Shown here: in pieces, positions 39,834 through 47,881 of the stretch | How positions within the stretch are numbered: the first letter of the stretch is position 1 | Layout of the letters: every line of letters starts with the position of its first letter | Position numbers and translations under genes: made by a program | Source: an uncultured Eubacteriales bacterium | Lineage (GTDB): Bacteria; Bacillota; Clostridia; Peptostreptococcales; Anaerovoracaceae | NCBI GenBank assembly: GCA_902763505.1 | Contig: CACWSO010000006.1 | Span: 1 to 64,000, forward strand | DNA: 64,000 nucleotides | Reading direction: 5' to 3' | The notes under the pieces: model-generated | Database searches by the model: none | Told to the model about the DNA's origin: nothing | The model's input: the letters and a program-made list of their open reading frames with translations, nothing else

Positions 39834-41573
39834 TTATTTCTGATATACGAGCTTGCCTTTGAAGAAGGTCATCTCCGGCTGGATGAAGTGGATTTCATCG
39901 GCCGGTGTCGTTTCAAGGTCGCAGCCGAGCACAACGAGCTCGGCCGATTTTCCGGGTTCGATGCTGCCGGTAATATCTTCCATGAAGTTCTGGTAAGCGC
40001 CTTCGTAGGTATAGCTGCGAATCACGTCTTCCAATCCAACGCATTCTTTGGTCGGATCATCGAGTGGTCCCAGCGGTACGCCTTTGAACTGCGGTGCATA
40101 GAGCGCTGCGCCTTCGTAGATGCACCTTGTGATTGCTGTTTCAATTCCTTCAAATGGGTTCATGGAAGGAATGACCGGGAAATCGGTTCCGCATGCAACA
40201 TGGCATCCCGCTTCCAAAAGGCTCTTATATGGATAGAACTCCATAGCCCGCTTCTTGCCGAACATGACTTCGGAATTGCCCGTGGAATCCAGATCGTAGA
40301 CCATCCATCGCGGCTGGACGTTGCAGATAATGCCGTTTTCTCCCATGATTCTTTTGTCGTCATCCTGCACCAGCATCAGGTGCGCGATCACGTTCCGCCG
40401 ATGGAAGCCAGTCTTATTCTGCGCATAGGCCAACCCTCTTGCCGCCTGCCTGGTGACTCTGTCTCCGCAGGCGTGGATGTGGATCTGCAGACCCGTTTCC
40501 ATTGCCTTTGCAAGTCCTTCGTTGACTTCCTCATCCGTGTAGAAGCACTCACCGCAGTATCCCTCTGGGAATCCGTTGGATTCGATGGCTTCCTGCTCAT
40601 ACGGTTCAATCGTCGCGAATTCGCCGTCGAAGAACAGCTTGATGGTCTCAATGCCGAACAGATCATCCACGTTGTCGGTGCCTTTGCGCCCATCGATCTC
40701 GGCGACACGGGCTGTGTCATTGATGTTGTCCAGCAAGTAGACGCCGCGTACTCTGAGTTTCAACTTTCCTTCGGCCGCAAGCTGTTTCATGGCCTCAATA
40801 TAGTTCTCTGTGCTCATGCAGTCGTTGACGAAAGTTACGCCTGACGGCAACGCGATTTCATCCTGAAAACGCAGGAAAGATGTCTTGTATTCCTCGACGG
40901 TGTAGTCGTATCTCGGCATGTTATCGATAATGAGAGCCTTGCTCTCCATCTCGAGAAATGTCCCGTCGGGATAGCCGTTCTCGTCTCTGGTGAAAGATCC
41001 GTTGATTGGATCCGGTGTGGACGCATCGAGACCTGCCAGCTCGATTGCTTTTGTATTCGTCCAAAGAGCATGCTGACAGTAGGATTCCATGATCACTGGT
41101 TTGTCCGAGCAGATCCGATCCAGATCCTTTCGCGAAGGCCACCGGGTGTTTTTGTAACCTCCTGTGAAGTAGGCGCGGTCCCATCCAGTTCCGCGGTAGA
41201 CTGCCTGCTCCGGATGCTCCGCGATGAAATGCTCCATTTCAGCCACGTATTTGTTGATGGCGTCATCTGAGGATTCCTCTTGTGTGCAGGAAACCTCGAA
41301 CAGACTGCAGTTGCCGAACACACTTGCAGCCAGAGCAGAATGAAGATGTCCGTCTATAAACCCAGGCAGAATGGTCCCGCCTTTGCAGTCGACGATCTCC
41401 GTCCCCTCACCTGCGTACTGCTGTATCGATTCATTGTCTCCTATAGCAAGTATGAGGCCGTCCGCAACTGCGACAGCCTCTCCTTCTGCTCTCGTTCCAT
41501 CTGCGGAAATCGAGAGTATTATTCCATTGATCAGTATTGTATCTGCCTTTACCATGCGATTTTCGTTTACCAT
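39834..41573 (-). CDS. Amidohydrolase family protein (YtcJ/Amidohydro_3 type)
   Basis: 579 residues. The metal-dependent hydrolase signature GGTILPGFIDGHLHSALAASVFG is at ~60-80. Further ligands are seen in HIHACGDRVTRQAARGLAYAQ, AHLMLVQDDD and CGTDFPVIPSMNPFEGIETAI, which is the Amidohydro_3 order. Members hydrolyse N-acyl or cyclic amide bonds; the substrate is unknown. The ATG at 41573 overlaps the end of the other amidohydrolase gene by 7 bases. Together with the GPH symporter it forms a three-gene operon read away from the AraC-type gene. Confidence 0.88.
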   Translation of the reverse strand: MVNENRMVKADTILINGIILSISADGTRAEGEAVAVADGLILAIGDNESIQQYAGEGTEIVDCKGGTILPGFIDGHLHSALAASVFGNCSLFEVSCTQEESSDDAINKYVAEMEHFIAEHPEQAVYRGTGWDRAYFTGGYKNTRWPSRKDLDRICSDKPVIMESYCQHALWTNTKAIELAGLDASTPDPINGSFTRDENGYPDGTFLEMESKALIIDNMPRYDYTVEEYKTSFLRFQDEIALPSGVTFVNDCMSTENYIEAMKQLAAEGKLKLRVRGVYLLDNINDTARVAEIDGRKGTDNVDDLFGIETIKLFFDGEFATIEPYEQEAIESNGFPEGYCGECFYTDEEVNEGLAKAMETGLQIHIHACGDRVTRQAARGLAYAQNKTGFHRRNVIAHLMLVQDDDKRIMGENGIICNVQPRWMVYDLDSTGNSEVMFGKKRAMEFYPYKSLLEAGCHVACGTDFPVIPSMNPFEGIETAITRCIYEGAALYAPQFKGVPLGPLDDPTKECVGLEDVIRSYTYEGAYQNFMEDITGSIEPGKSAELVVLGCDLETTPADEIHFIQPEMTFFKGKLVYQK

Positions 41574-42886
41574 GCGAATCTGCCTTCTTCCACTGTCAGT
41601 CTGCCATCCGTTACGATGCACCGGATGTTCTCCGTATTGCAAAGCACTTCCGCATCTCTTGTCGGGTCATCCTTCAAAATCAGGAGATCTGCAAGTTTGC
41701 CTGTTTCGATGCTGCCGATATCCCGCTGCATGCCGCAAGCTTCCGCTGCAGTATACGTTGCCGCACGGATGGCCTGTTTGACTGTCATACCGTGCTTTAC
41801 AAGTTCTGCAAATTCAACCAGACTCTGTTCTCCGTATTCGCAGGATGGCTCGTAAACCGTATCGGAGCCGAGTGCGATCTTCACGCCTTTCTTCAGAGCC
41901 AGCTTGAAGCTGTCGATGACCTGCTTCATATACGCTTCCTGCTCTGCGCGCGGAATCGGATGATAGTAGTCGCGGTACAGAAATGCGTCCGGACGGATGA
42001 GTCTGCTCTCATCGATATCGCCAATCGGAAGAAGATCATACCAGTTCGCCAGCAGGAACAGTGTTGGCACGAGAATAATATCCCGCTCCACCATCAAATC
42101 GCAAAGCTCAGGAGTCAGTTCTTCTCCATGCTCAATGGTATCCACGCCGGCTTCTATCGCCATGCGGATGGTTTCTTCCGTCTCGCAGTGGGCGCAGACC
42201 ATTGTGCCTTTGATCATGTGGGCTTCTTTGCAGATGATGTTCATCTCTTCCTGGGAATAATGCGTATCGGTGATCCGGTCCGTTCCCCAGTTGCCGCCGC
42301 CGGTTGCCCAGAATTTGATCTGATCGGCGCCTTCGCGTAGCACCTGACGAACCGCTCTGCGGCATTCATCTTCCCCATCGGCGATGATCGCCCAGAAGTG
42401 ATTCTGTTTCACAAAGTCCAGCGGAAACTGTGGACTGTCGCAGTGCCCGCCTGCTCTCGCCAAACCCGGGCCGCAGGCGATGACCTTCGGTCCCGGAAGC
42501 GTATTGTCAAAGAAGATGCGCTTCATGTAAAGGCTGTTCCAGGAGATGTCGCGAACGGTCGTAAACCCTGCTTTCAGCATCTTCTGCGCTTCGTAGATGG
42601 AACGCATGGCGCGGACTTCCTTCGGCTCACAGAGAATTTCTGTATCTCCCCACTCCCCAATGCCGCGCCCGCCGGCCATATGAATATGAGCATCGATGAG
42701 CCCCGGCATGACGTAGTGTCCGGCAAGATCGATTTCCTGCCGTCCGTCCGCCTTGTATTCATCCATGCTGCCGATCTGCTCGATGTTTCTGCCTTTGACC
42801 CGCAGGAACATGTTGCTCTGCGGGTCATTGTCAATGCCATCTATGATCGTGATATTTGTTAACACATAGTTTTCTTCAAAAAACAT
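41567..42886 (-). CDS. Amidohydrolase family protein (imidazolonepropionase/prolidase-like)
   Basis: 439 residues. The motif HYVMPGLIDAHIHMAGGRG gives the first His pair near residue 65. It is followed by QIKFWATGGGNWG (Lys ligand), VCAHCETEETIRMAIEAGVDTIEHG (His) and KIALGSDTVYEPSCEYG (Asp), all in the order of Amidohydro_1 enzymes. This family includes imidazolonepropionases and Xaa-Pro or cyclic-dipeptide hydrolases. Not close enough to any single enzyme to name. It lies 14 bases after the symporter gene and is coupled to the second amidohydrolase. Confidence 0.88.
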   Translation of the reverse strand: MFFEENYVLTNITIIDGIDNDPQSNMFLRVKGRNIEQIGSMDEYKADGRQEIDLAGHYVMPGLIDAHIHMAGGRGIGEWGDTEILCEPKEVRAMRSIYEAQKMLKAGFTTVRDISWNSLYMKRIFFDNTLPGPKVIACGPGLARAGGHCDSPQFPLDFVKQNHFWAIIADGEDECRRAVRQVLREGADQIKFWATGGGNWGTDRITDTHYSQEEMNIICKEAHMIKGTMVCAHCETEETIRMAIEAGVDTIEHGEELTPELCDLMVERDIILVPTLFLLANWYDLLPIGDIDESRLIRPDAFLYRDYYHPIPRAEQEAYMKQVIDSFKLALKKGVKIALGSDTVYEPSCEYGEQSLVEFAELVKHGMTVKQAIRAATYTAAEACGMQRDIGSIETGKLADLLILKDDPTRDAEVLCNTENIRCIVTDGRLTVEEGRFAW

Positions 42887-42899
42887 ATTATCGCCTCGC

Positions 42900-44318
42900 T
42901 TACAGGCAGTGTTTGAATCCGCTCTCGTCTACTGGTCTTCCTGCCTTCTTATCTTCAATCGCCTGAAGTATCAGGTTGTACTCCTTCGGATTGACCGGAT
43001 ATCTGGACATGAGGAGAATTGCGATGACTGCACTTGCTGCAGGAAGCAGCGTGCAAAGACCGAGAATGCCTGTTTCTGCAGAATGTGTCTGCACCTCTGC
43101 CATAGCGTCATATCCGACTGCAGTCAGCATTGCGCCAACTGTATAAGTACCGATGGCGGAACCGAACTTCTGTGCGAAGGATACAATCGCACACATGGAT
43201 CCTTCACGTCTCTTGCCGTTTACGTAGTCGTCGATTTCAACGCAGTCATATGCAAAGGCAAGATAGGTCGTCCAGTACAGCGTGCTTCCGAACTGGAATA
43301 TCGTTACGTATATGATGGAATCCGCGAAGCTGTCAATTCTGATGATGAAGAAGAGAATCGTCAGTATAACAGTAACAGCCTGACCAAGAATGAATGCTTT
43401 TTTCTTGCCCAGTTTCGCCGCGAGTACGCTTCCAACCGGTACCATCGCTGTATATGCAATAGCATAGATAACCCAGAACAGCGCCTGCTGCGTATCATCC
43501 ATAGCGCAGTTGTAGATCAGCAGATATACAAGCGCTACGCCGGAAGCGATCTGTCCGATAAAGAAGAAGAATGTCGCAATGCAAAGCTGTCTGTAGGACT
43601 TGATGTGGAACGTCTCCTTCAGAGTCTGAATGATGCTTTCCCTGTTTTCTGGTCTTGCTGTCTCTTCCAGATCTGCCAAAGGTGTTTCTGTACCCTTTGT
43701 GGCTGCCCAGCTGATGACGCCGAAGATCAGTGCAATCGCTCCGAATACAGCACCTGAGATACCCCAGGATGCGCTGTCGGACAGACCATGTTCTGCGCCC
43801 CATCCTGCGACTACCGTAGGTCCTGACGTGCACAGCAGCATGAACAGTCCGCCGAAGATCATGTTCGACATTCTGATCCAGATTCTGCCGTTATAGTCTG
43901 TTGTGATCTCACCGCCGAGGCCCATGTACGGAATAACGTAGGTCGTGTACAGAGTCCAGAACAGTGCTGCAATAATGACGTAGTAGATTGTCGCGATAAC
44001 TGTTCCAGGGAAATGGAATGGTGCGAACAGCAGGAAGATGACGATTGCCAGCGGAACGATACTCTTGATCATCCACGGTCTTCTTCTGCCTTCCGGATTC
44101 TTCGTATGGTCGGAGAGGAATCCTACGATTGGGTCGGTGATGCCGTCCCAGCATACCGCAATCAGCGATACAGCGCCTGCAACAATCGGAGGAAGTCCGA
44201 CTGTATCAGTCAGAAAGTAAACGAAGAACGTATAGAACATGCAATACGGGATCGTATCTCCCGCCTGTCCAACGCCATAAGCGATATACTTCCCGACACC
44301 TGGTTTCTTGGTATCCAT
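42900..44318 (-). CDS. GPH-type MFS symporter (glycoside-pentoside-hexuronide family)
   Basis: 472 residues, twelve transmembrane segments, with the GPH signature KYIAYGVGQAGDTIPYCMFYTFFVYFL at the N-terminus and ITDPIVGFLSDHTKNPEGRRRPW after helix 2. These cation symporters usually take up sugars or glycosides, but several carry other polar compounds. The two downstream amidohydrolases suggest an amide-containing substrate here. The ATG at 44318 follows AAAGGAG; the in-frame ATG at 44378 is rejected. The AraC-type gene is divergent, as in regulated uptake loci. Confidence 0.92.
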   Translation of the reverse strand: MDTKKPGVGKYIAYGVGQAGDTIPYCMFYTFFVYFLTDTVGLPPIVAGAVSLIAVCWDGITDPIVGFLSDHTKNPEGRRRPWMIKSIVPLAIVIFLLFAPFHFPGTVIATIYYVIIAALFWTLYTTYVIPYMGLGGEITTDYNGRIWIRMSNMIFGGLFMLLCTSGPTVVAGWGAEHGLSDSASWGISGAVFGAIALIFGVISWAATKGTETPLADLEETARPENRESIIQTLKETFHIKSYRQLCIATFFFFIGQIASGVALVYLLIYNCAMDDTQQALFWVIYAIAYTAMVPVGSVLAAKLGKKKAFILGQAVTVILTILFFIIRIDSFADSIIYVTIFQFGSTLYWTTYLAFAYDCVEIDDYVNGKRREGSMCAIVSFAQKFGSAIGTYTVGAMLTAVGYDAMAEVQTHSAETGILGLCTLLPAASAVIAILLMSRYPVNPKEYNLILQAIEDKKAGRPVDESGFKHCL

Positions 44319-44436
44319 AATGTGCTCCTTTCGAGATAATACATATATTATTTCTGACTTTATCTTAGTACTGTGCAAAATTCATAACAACTGACTTTTT
44401 CCACATGTTTTTGTCGTAATTAACGAATATTTGTCA

Positions 44437-44442
44437 TATAAT
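44437..44442 (+). promoter_or_regulatory. Candidate -10 element of the AraC-type gene
   Basis: TATAAT on the plus strand, with no good -35 at normal spacing (TTGTCG is 20 bases upstream). The start would be near 44449, which places the three AAGCAGGA repeats in the leader. A weak -35 fits activator dependence. Confidence 0.5.
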
Positions 44443-44453
44443 AGAACGTGTAA

Positions 44454-44507
44454 AAGCAGGATATTTAGAGTTGCAAAAGCAGGAAGCTCCGATATGCAGA
44501 AGCAGGA
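44454..44507 (+). repeat. Three AAGCAGGA direct repeats with exact 23-bp spacing
   Basis: AAGCAGGA occurs at 44454-44461, 44477-44484 and 44500-44507, each 23 bases apart (two helical turns), within the leader of the AraC-type gene. The flanks are loosely conserved (TGCA before the second and third copies). They may be regulator sites or leader RNA elements. Confidence 0.7.
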
Positions 44508-44532
44508 GATACAGGAGGCGCGGCAACTATGA
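44494..44532 (+). CDS. Candidate leader peptide (12 residues) before the AraC-type gene
   Basis: An ATG at 44494 opens a 12-codon frame (MQKQEIQEARQL) whose TGA (44530-44532) overlaps the AraC start codon at 44529 as ATGA. AGGAAG lies 8 bases before it. The overlap would couple translation of the regulator to the leader. Evidence is positional only; it may be chance. Confidence 0.4.
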   Translation: MQKQEIQEARQL

Positions 44533-45485
44533 GAAAGATACACAAGATACTGGATTTAATGCATGAGGAAATCAAATATGAGAATGACAGCCCTCTCGCA
44601 ATCGAACTCTGCCGGATCACCCATTCCCCGGTGCATTGTCATGATGCTTCTTTGGAAATGGCGCTTTGCCTGAAGGGCGAAGTGAACATCTGCTGCAACC
44701 ACGAATGGCTGACACTCTCTGAAGGAGAAATCTACACCATCGTCGCTCGGGACATCCACTGTTTCTGGTCGGATACGGACAACATTGTGGCCTTCATCCA
44801 CATCGATACAAGCAGTAGCCACCTCACTGTCAGCGGTCTTGAGAATTCTTATATTGCCTGCGAGGATATCTCCTGCCAATCATTTCAAACGGAACCACTC
44901 CGCCAGGTCAAAGCCATGCTTCTGGCGCTCATTTACAAACAATACTTCGGCACCCTCGACAGCGAAACTACAATCAGTGCCACCAACAAAATTGCGCGCA
45001 TTCTGCTCGACTACTTTAACTGGTTTAACCTGAGAGATAATTACCCAAGCAGCAAACCGGAACTCTATGAACGCATGCTTCAGGTCATCGACTACTGTGA
45101 ATCCCACTACATGGAGAAACTGACCATCTCCAGTCTGGCCAAGTCCGTCCATATCAGCGAGAACTACTTCTCGCAGTTCTTCAAACACTGTCCATACGGA
45201 AGCTTCAGCCTGTTGCTCGGATACGTCCGCTGCTTTTATAGTCAGGAAATGCTGCTCACCACCGAAATGCCTGTCATCGACATCGCCCAGCGCTGCGGTT
45301 TCTCCGATGTGAAATACATGTACAAAAGCTTCCGCTACTGGTGGAAGATGACCCCGAAAGAATACCGCCAGTGGTTCTCCGAGTACGTCAAAACTCCTGA
45401 CCGAATCGCCTATTTAAACGAAAAAACGGCGCAGAACTTCATCCAGTCCTACGCCGCCAGCGTATTTTCTGATTTGTTGATCTAG
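44529..45485 (+). CDS. AraC family transcriptional regulator
   Basis: 318 residues. The N-terminal cupin-like sensor (THSPVHCHDASLEMALCLKGEVNICC, LSEGEIYTIVARDIHCFW) binds an effector. The C-terminal AraC DNA-binding domain (~200-295) has two helix-turn-helix units: MEKLTISSLAKSVHISENYFSQFFK and PVIDIAQRCGFSDVKYMYKSFRYWWKMTPKEYR. CAGGAGG precedes the ATG. It is divergent from the symporter-amidohydrolase operon with about 210 bases between, so it is the likely activator of that operon. The shared intergenic region also has two CTGACTTT boxes at 44354 and 44391. Confidence 0.92.
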   Translation: MRKIHKILDLMHEEIKYENDSPLAIELCRITHSPVHCHDASLEMALCLKGEVNICCNHEWLTLSEGEIYTIVARDIHCFWSDTDNIVAFIHIDTSSSHLTVSGLENSYIACEDISCQSFQTEPLRQVKAMLLALIYKQYFGTLDSETTISATNKIARILLDYFNWFNLRDNYPSSKPELYERMLQVIDYCESHYMEKLTISSLAKSVHISENYFSQFFKHCPYGSFSLLLGYVRCFYSQEMLLTTEMPVIDIAQRCGFSDVKYMYKSFRYWWKMTPKEYRQWFSEYVKTPDRIAYLNEKTAQNFIQSYAASVFSDLLI

Positions 45486-45524
45486 CACTCGATCGCCGTC
45501 CGGTCTCTTTTTGCTGCCGTCGGC

Positions 45525-45809
45525 TCACTCTTCGATTGCCGCCATGAACAGACTGTAGTAGTCGTCTTCGTTCTCCAGCATCGGGGAGTTTTCGCCGCCG
45601 CCATTGGTCGCCCTGCGCATCCCGGCGTAGGCCTCTTCCCCGGCGTACACCAGATCCATCTCGTAGATTTCAAACCCCTTCTCCCGGGCAAGCCTGCAAA
45701 AAGCTGACAGCGGCTCTTCTGCTGTCTTTGTATTCCTAATCTCCTCGCGGAGCGACTTGTCCTTCAGCGCCGCTTCCTGGAAGCGCTCCAGTTCATCCAA
45801 TACGTTCAT
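45525..45809 (-). CDS. Nif11-like leader-domain protein (94 residues)
   Basis: The N-terminal 50 residues (LERFQEAALKDKSLREEIRNTK followed by REKGFEIYEMDL) have the Nif11 pattern: a helix, an LRE..... turn, then a (F/Y)-x-I/F-hydrophobic-Glu segment. A GGGENSP stretch at ~70 resembles a double-glycine cleavage site, followed by an acidic 18-residue tail. Nif11-like leaders guide modifying enzymes of several ribosomal peptide families, but no lanthipeptide- or radical-SAM-type gene is nearby, so it may be a stand-alone Nif11 protein. It is the last gene of a four-gene run, three bases after the next gene. Confidence 0.65.
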   Translation of the reverse strand: MNVLDELERFQEAALKDKSLREEIRNTKTAEEPLSAFCRLAREKGFEIYEMDLVYAGEEAYAGMRRATNGGGENSPMLENEDDYYSLFMAAIEE

Positions 45810-45811
45810 AC

Positions 45812-46081
45812 CTACTCCTGATTCCTGTACATCTCGTTGATCTTCGCCTGCGCATACTCCGTCTGATGCTTTTGCATGATCCGGTCCCGGTCGCTCAGGA
45901 TGGCCAGCATCTCATCTGCCACCTCTTCCAAAGGCAGCACATCGCTCTTCGCCAGATACCCCATCATTCTCTTCGTGGTGAATTCCGTACGGAGCTCATT
46001 GGCCACCACGGCGGAAAACTCCTCCGGGTAGCCTTTGCGAACCATGAATTCATACAGTTGTGCGCTGTGATCTGCTGCCAT
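45812..46081 (-). CDS. Small helical protein of unknown function (89 residues)
   Basis: All-helical: LYEFMVRKGYPEEFSAVVANELRTEF at the start and ILSDRDRIMQKHQTEYAQAKINEMY at the end. No recognised domain. It sits between the second PPOX gene (9 bases upstream) and the Nif11-like gene (2-base gap), so all are probably one transcript. No cysteine, so it is not itself a typical modified peptide. Confidence 0.62.
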   Translation of the reverse strand: MAADHSAQLYEFMVRKGYPEEFSAVVANELRTEFTTKRMMGYLAKSDVLPLEEVADEMLAILSDRDRIMQKHQTEYAQAKINEMYRNQE

Positions 46082-46090
46082 TGATGCGTC

Positions 46091-46567
46091 TTATTCCGTC
46101 CCGAACTTGCCGGTAATGTGTTCGATGTCGAGTTCGAAGCAGGCGACGGCGTCCCAGGCATCCTGGATGTACTTCTTGCCGGCCTCCATGACCTGTGGCA
46201 TGTACTTCTCAAGGATGCTGACCAAACAGTCCATTCTGCCCTCGTCATCTTTGATCTCACGAACGGTTCCAAAGACAACGGTACTCTCATACAGGCTTGT
46301 GATGAACTCCGGGCGGATGTCATCTTTTGTGATGACGCAGAAGGATGCTTTTGGTTCTGCCTTTATAAGGTTATACTTCTGGCCATCATTGGCTCCGTGG
46401 AACAGTATTTTATTGTCTTTGTACACGAAGTTGATTGGAATGGTCACTGGGTATCCGTTGTCCCCGACCAATGCCAATGTGCCGTGATCAGCAATCTCGA
46501 GCTGCTTTCTGGCGTCTTCTTCGGTCATCTGGTTTTCAGCCAGTCTCATGTGTTTGAATTCTGCCAT
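46091..46567 (-). CDS. Pyridoxamine 5'-phosphate oxidase family protein
   Basis: 158 residues: MAEFKHMRLAENQMTEEDARKQLEIADHG, LALVGDNGYPVTIPINFVYKDNKILFHGA, and a C-terminal ACFELDIEHITGKFG. It is a NimA-like FMN-binding protein. The start at 46567 is chosen because AAAGGAG lies upstream; the in-frame extension to 46657 reads through the end of the preceding gene and is low complexity. It is a paralogue of the next upstream gene. The leader of about 80 bases between the two holds three 12-base repeats. Confidence 0.88.
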   Translation of the reverse strand: MAEFKHMRLAENQMTEEDARKQLEIADHGTLALVGDNGYPVTIPINFVYKDNKILFHGANDGQKYNLIKAEPKASFCVITKDDIRPEFITSLYESTVVFGTVREIKDDEGRMDCLVSILEKYMPQVMEAGKKYIQDAWDAVACFELDIEHITGKFGTE

Positions 46568-46587
46568 TTCTGTTTCTCCTTTCTGGA

Positions 46588-46630
46588 GTTGTCTTTGCGT
46601 TGCTGTTGTCTCTGCATTGTTGTCTCTGCG
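46588..46630. repeat. Three 12-base repeats GTTGTCTYTGCR
   Basis: GTTGTCTTTGCG (46588-46599), GTTGTCTCTGCA (46605-46616) and GTTGTCTCTGCG (46619-46630) lie between the two PPOX genes, in the leader of the downstream one. Read on the transcribed minus strand they are CAGAGACAAC-type units. The meaning is unknown. Confidence 0.7.
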
Positions 46631-46646
46631 CTTTGTTGCTTTTGCA

Positions 46647-47132
46647 TTACGCTTCATTAACCAGCTTGCCGGTCATGTGGTCGACGGTGATCTCGAAGCA
46701 GCGGACGTTCTTGCCGACTTTTGCGATTTCGTCATCTGCGTAGTTCGGGTCATCGGTGAACTTAGCGCTCAGTCCGATGCAAATCTCGCGCACCTTTTCC
46801 GGTTCTTCTTCATACAGGAAGCTGCGGATGGTTCCGAAGATGATGACGCTCTTGATGTTCAGCGCCCAGTCGTCGCCTTCGGTATATCCTTCGTCCATAG
46901 CGCAGAATGACACCTTGTTGTTGGCGTTGATCGCGTCAACCTTGTGGCCGACTTTCGCGCCGTGGAAGTAGATTTTTCCATCCTCTTCGTTGTACCAGTG
47001 GCTGACCGGAAGACCGTATGGATAACCGTCTTCTCCAAAGACACTGAGCACGCCGCGCTTCGCGCCTTTCAATACTTCAACGCATTCTGCATCTGTGATC
47101 TGCTGCTTAAATCTTCTCATTTTCCTGAACAT
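46647..47132 (-). CDS. Pyridoxamine 5'-phosphate oxidase family protein
   Basis: 161 residues with the NimA-like pattern AKRGVLSVFGEDGYPYGLPVSHWY near 25-48, IYFHGAKVGHKVDAI, and a C-terminal VRCFEITVDHMTGK. FMN-binding split barrel; substrate unknown. AGGAGGG precedes the ATG. It forms a pair with the PPOX gene downstream and heads the run that leads to the Nif11-like gene. Confidence 0.88.
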   Translation of the reverse strand: MFRKMRRFKQQITDAECVEVLKGAKRGVLSVFGEDGYPYGLPVSHWYNEEDGKIYFHGAKVGHKVDAINANNKVSFCAMDEGYTEGDDWALNIKSVIIFGTIRSFLYEEEPEKVREICIGLSAKFTDDPNYADDEIAKVGKNVRCFEITVDHMTGKLVNEA

Positions 47133-47158
47133 GTTTATTCCCTCCTGTTCTTTCCCAA

Positions 47159-47881
47159 TTATAACCCAGGGATATATGATAATGCCACACCGATTATGAC
47201 CATCGGCAGCATATTTGCTACCCGGATTTCTTTATCCCAAATCAGATTGATCCCGATGCACATAATCATGATGGACCCTGTCGTAGTTAAAGATGCAAGT
47301 GCTGCATCTGTCAGCAGTGCTTTCGTCTGGCAAGCCACCAGCGTCAAGCTGCCCTGCAGAATTCCTACCGGCACGGAAGAAAAGATGCACCCTTTGCCGT
47401 ACGGAATCGTCAGCACCATGATGAATACAAAATCAATCGCAGCTTTTGCAATGAGCATGGAATGGTCGCCGTAAAGACCTTCTGTGATCGGACCCATGAC
47501 GGCCATCGCACCGATGCCGACGACCATGGATGCCTTCACGAATCCGTTGGCAAACCCTTCGCCGTCACCCTGTTTGACCTGCTTTTGCAAAAGCAATCCC
47601 AACCGGTTGATCCCCTTCTCAATACCGATCGCTTCACCGATGGCCGCGCCTGCTACCAGGCTGATGAGAAGTGGGATGGATCCGTTTACGGATACGGTGC
47701 CGCCGGATACCGTCAGCATTCCCTGCATGATTCCTGTGATGCCGATGACAAATACGGAGATGCCGCAGACTGTCATCATCATGTTTTTCATCTGTTCGGA
47801 GAACAGTCTGCCAAAGGCCAGCGCTGTTGCGCCGCCTGCGATGATTCCCGACATATCTATAAGTGTTCCTACGCCTGGCAT
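47159..47881 (-). CDS. DUF554 family membrane protein
   Basis: 240 residues with seven hydrophobic segments. The DUF554 (YdfK) pattern is visible in GTLIDMSGIIAGGATALAFGRLF, LPLLISLVAGAAIGEAIGIEKG-type residues (IPLLISLVAGAAIG) and FVKASMVVGIGAMAVMGPITEGL. The role is unknown; transport of a small solute is proposed for the family. GGAGG precedes the ATG, and it overlaps the YgjV gene by 13 bases. Confidence 0.9.
   Translation of the reverse strand: MPGVGTLIDMSGIIAGGATALAFGRLFSEQMKNMMMTVCGISVFVIGITGIMQGMLTVSGGTVSVNGSIPLLISLVAGAAIGEAIGIEKGINRLGLLLQKQVKQGDGEGFANGFVKASMVVGIGAMAVMGPITEGLYGDHSMLIAKAAIDFVFIMVLTIPYGKGCIFSSVPVGILQGSLTLVACQTKALLTDAALASLTTTGSIMIMCIGINLIWDKEIRVANMLPMVIIGVALSYIPGL

Noticed and set aside
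46568-46657. 30-codon N-terminal extension of the downstream PPOX gene
   Set aside because: The extension is low complexity and runs across the leader repeats, while the ATG at 46567 has an AAAGGAG site.
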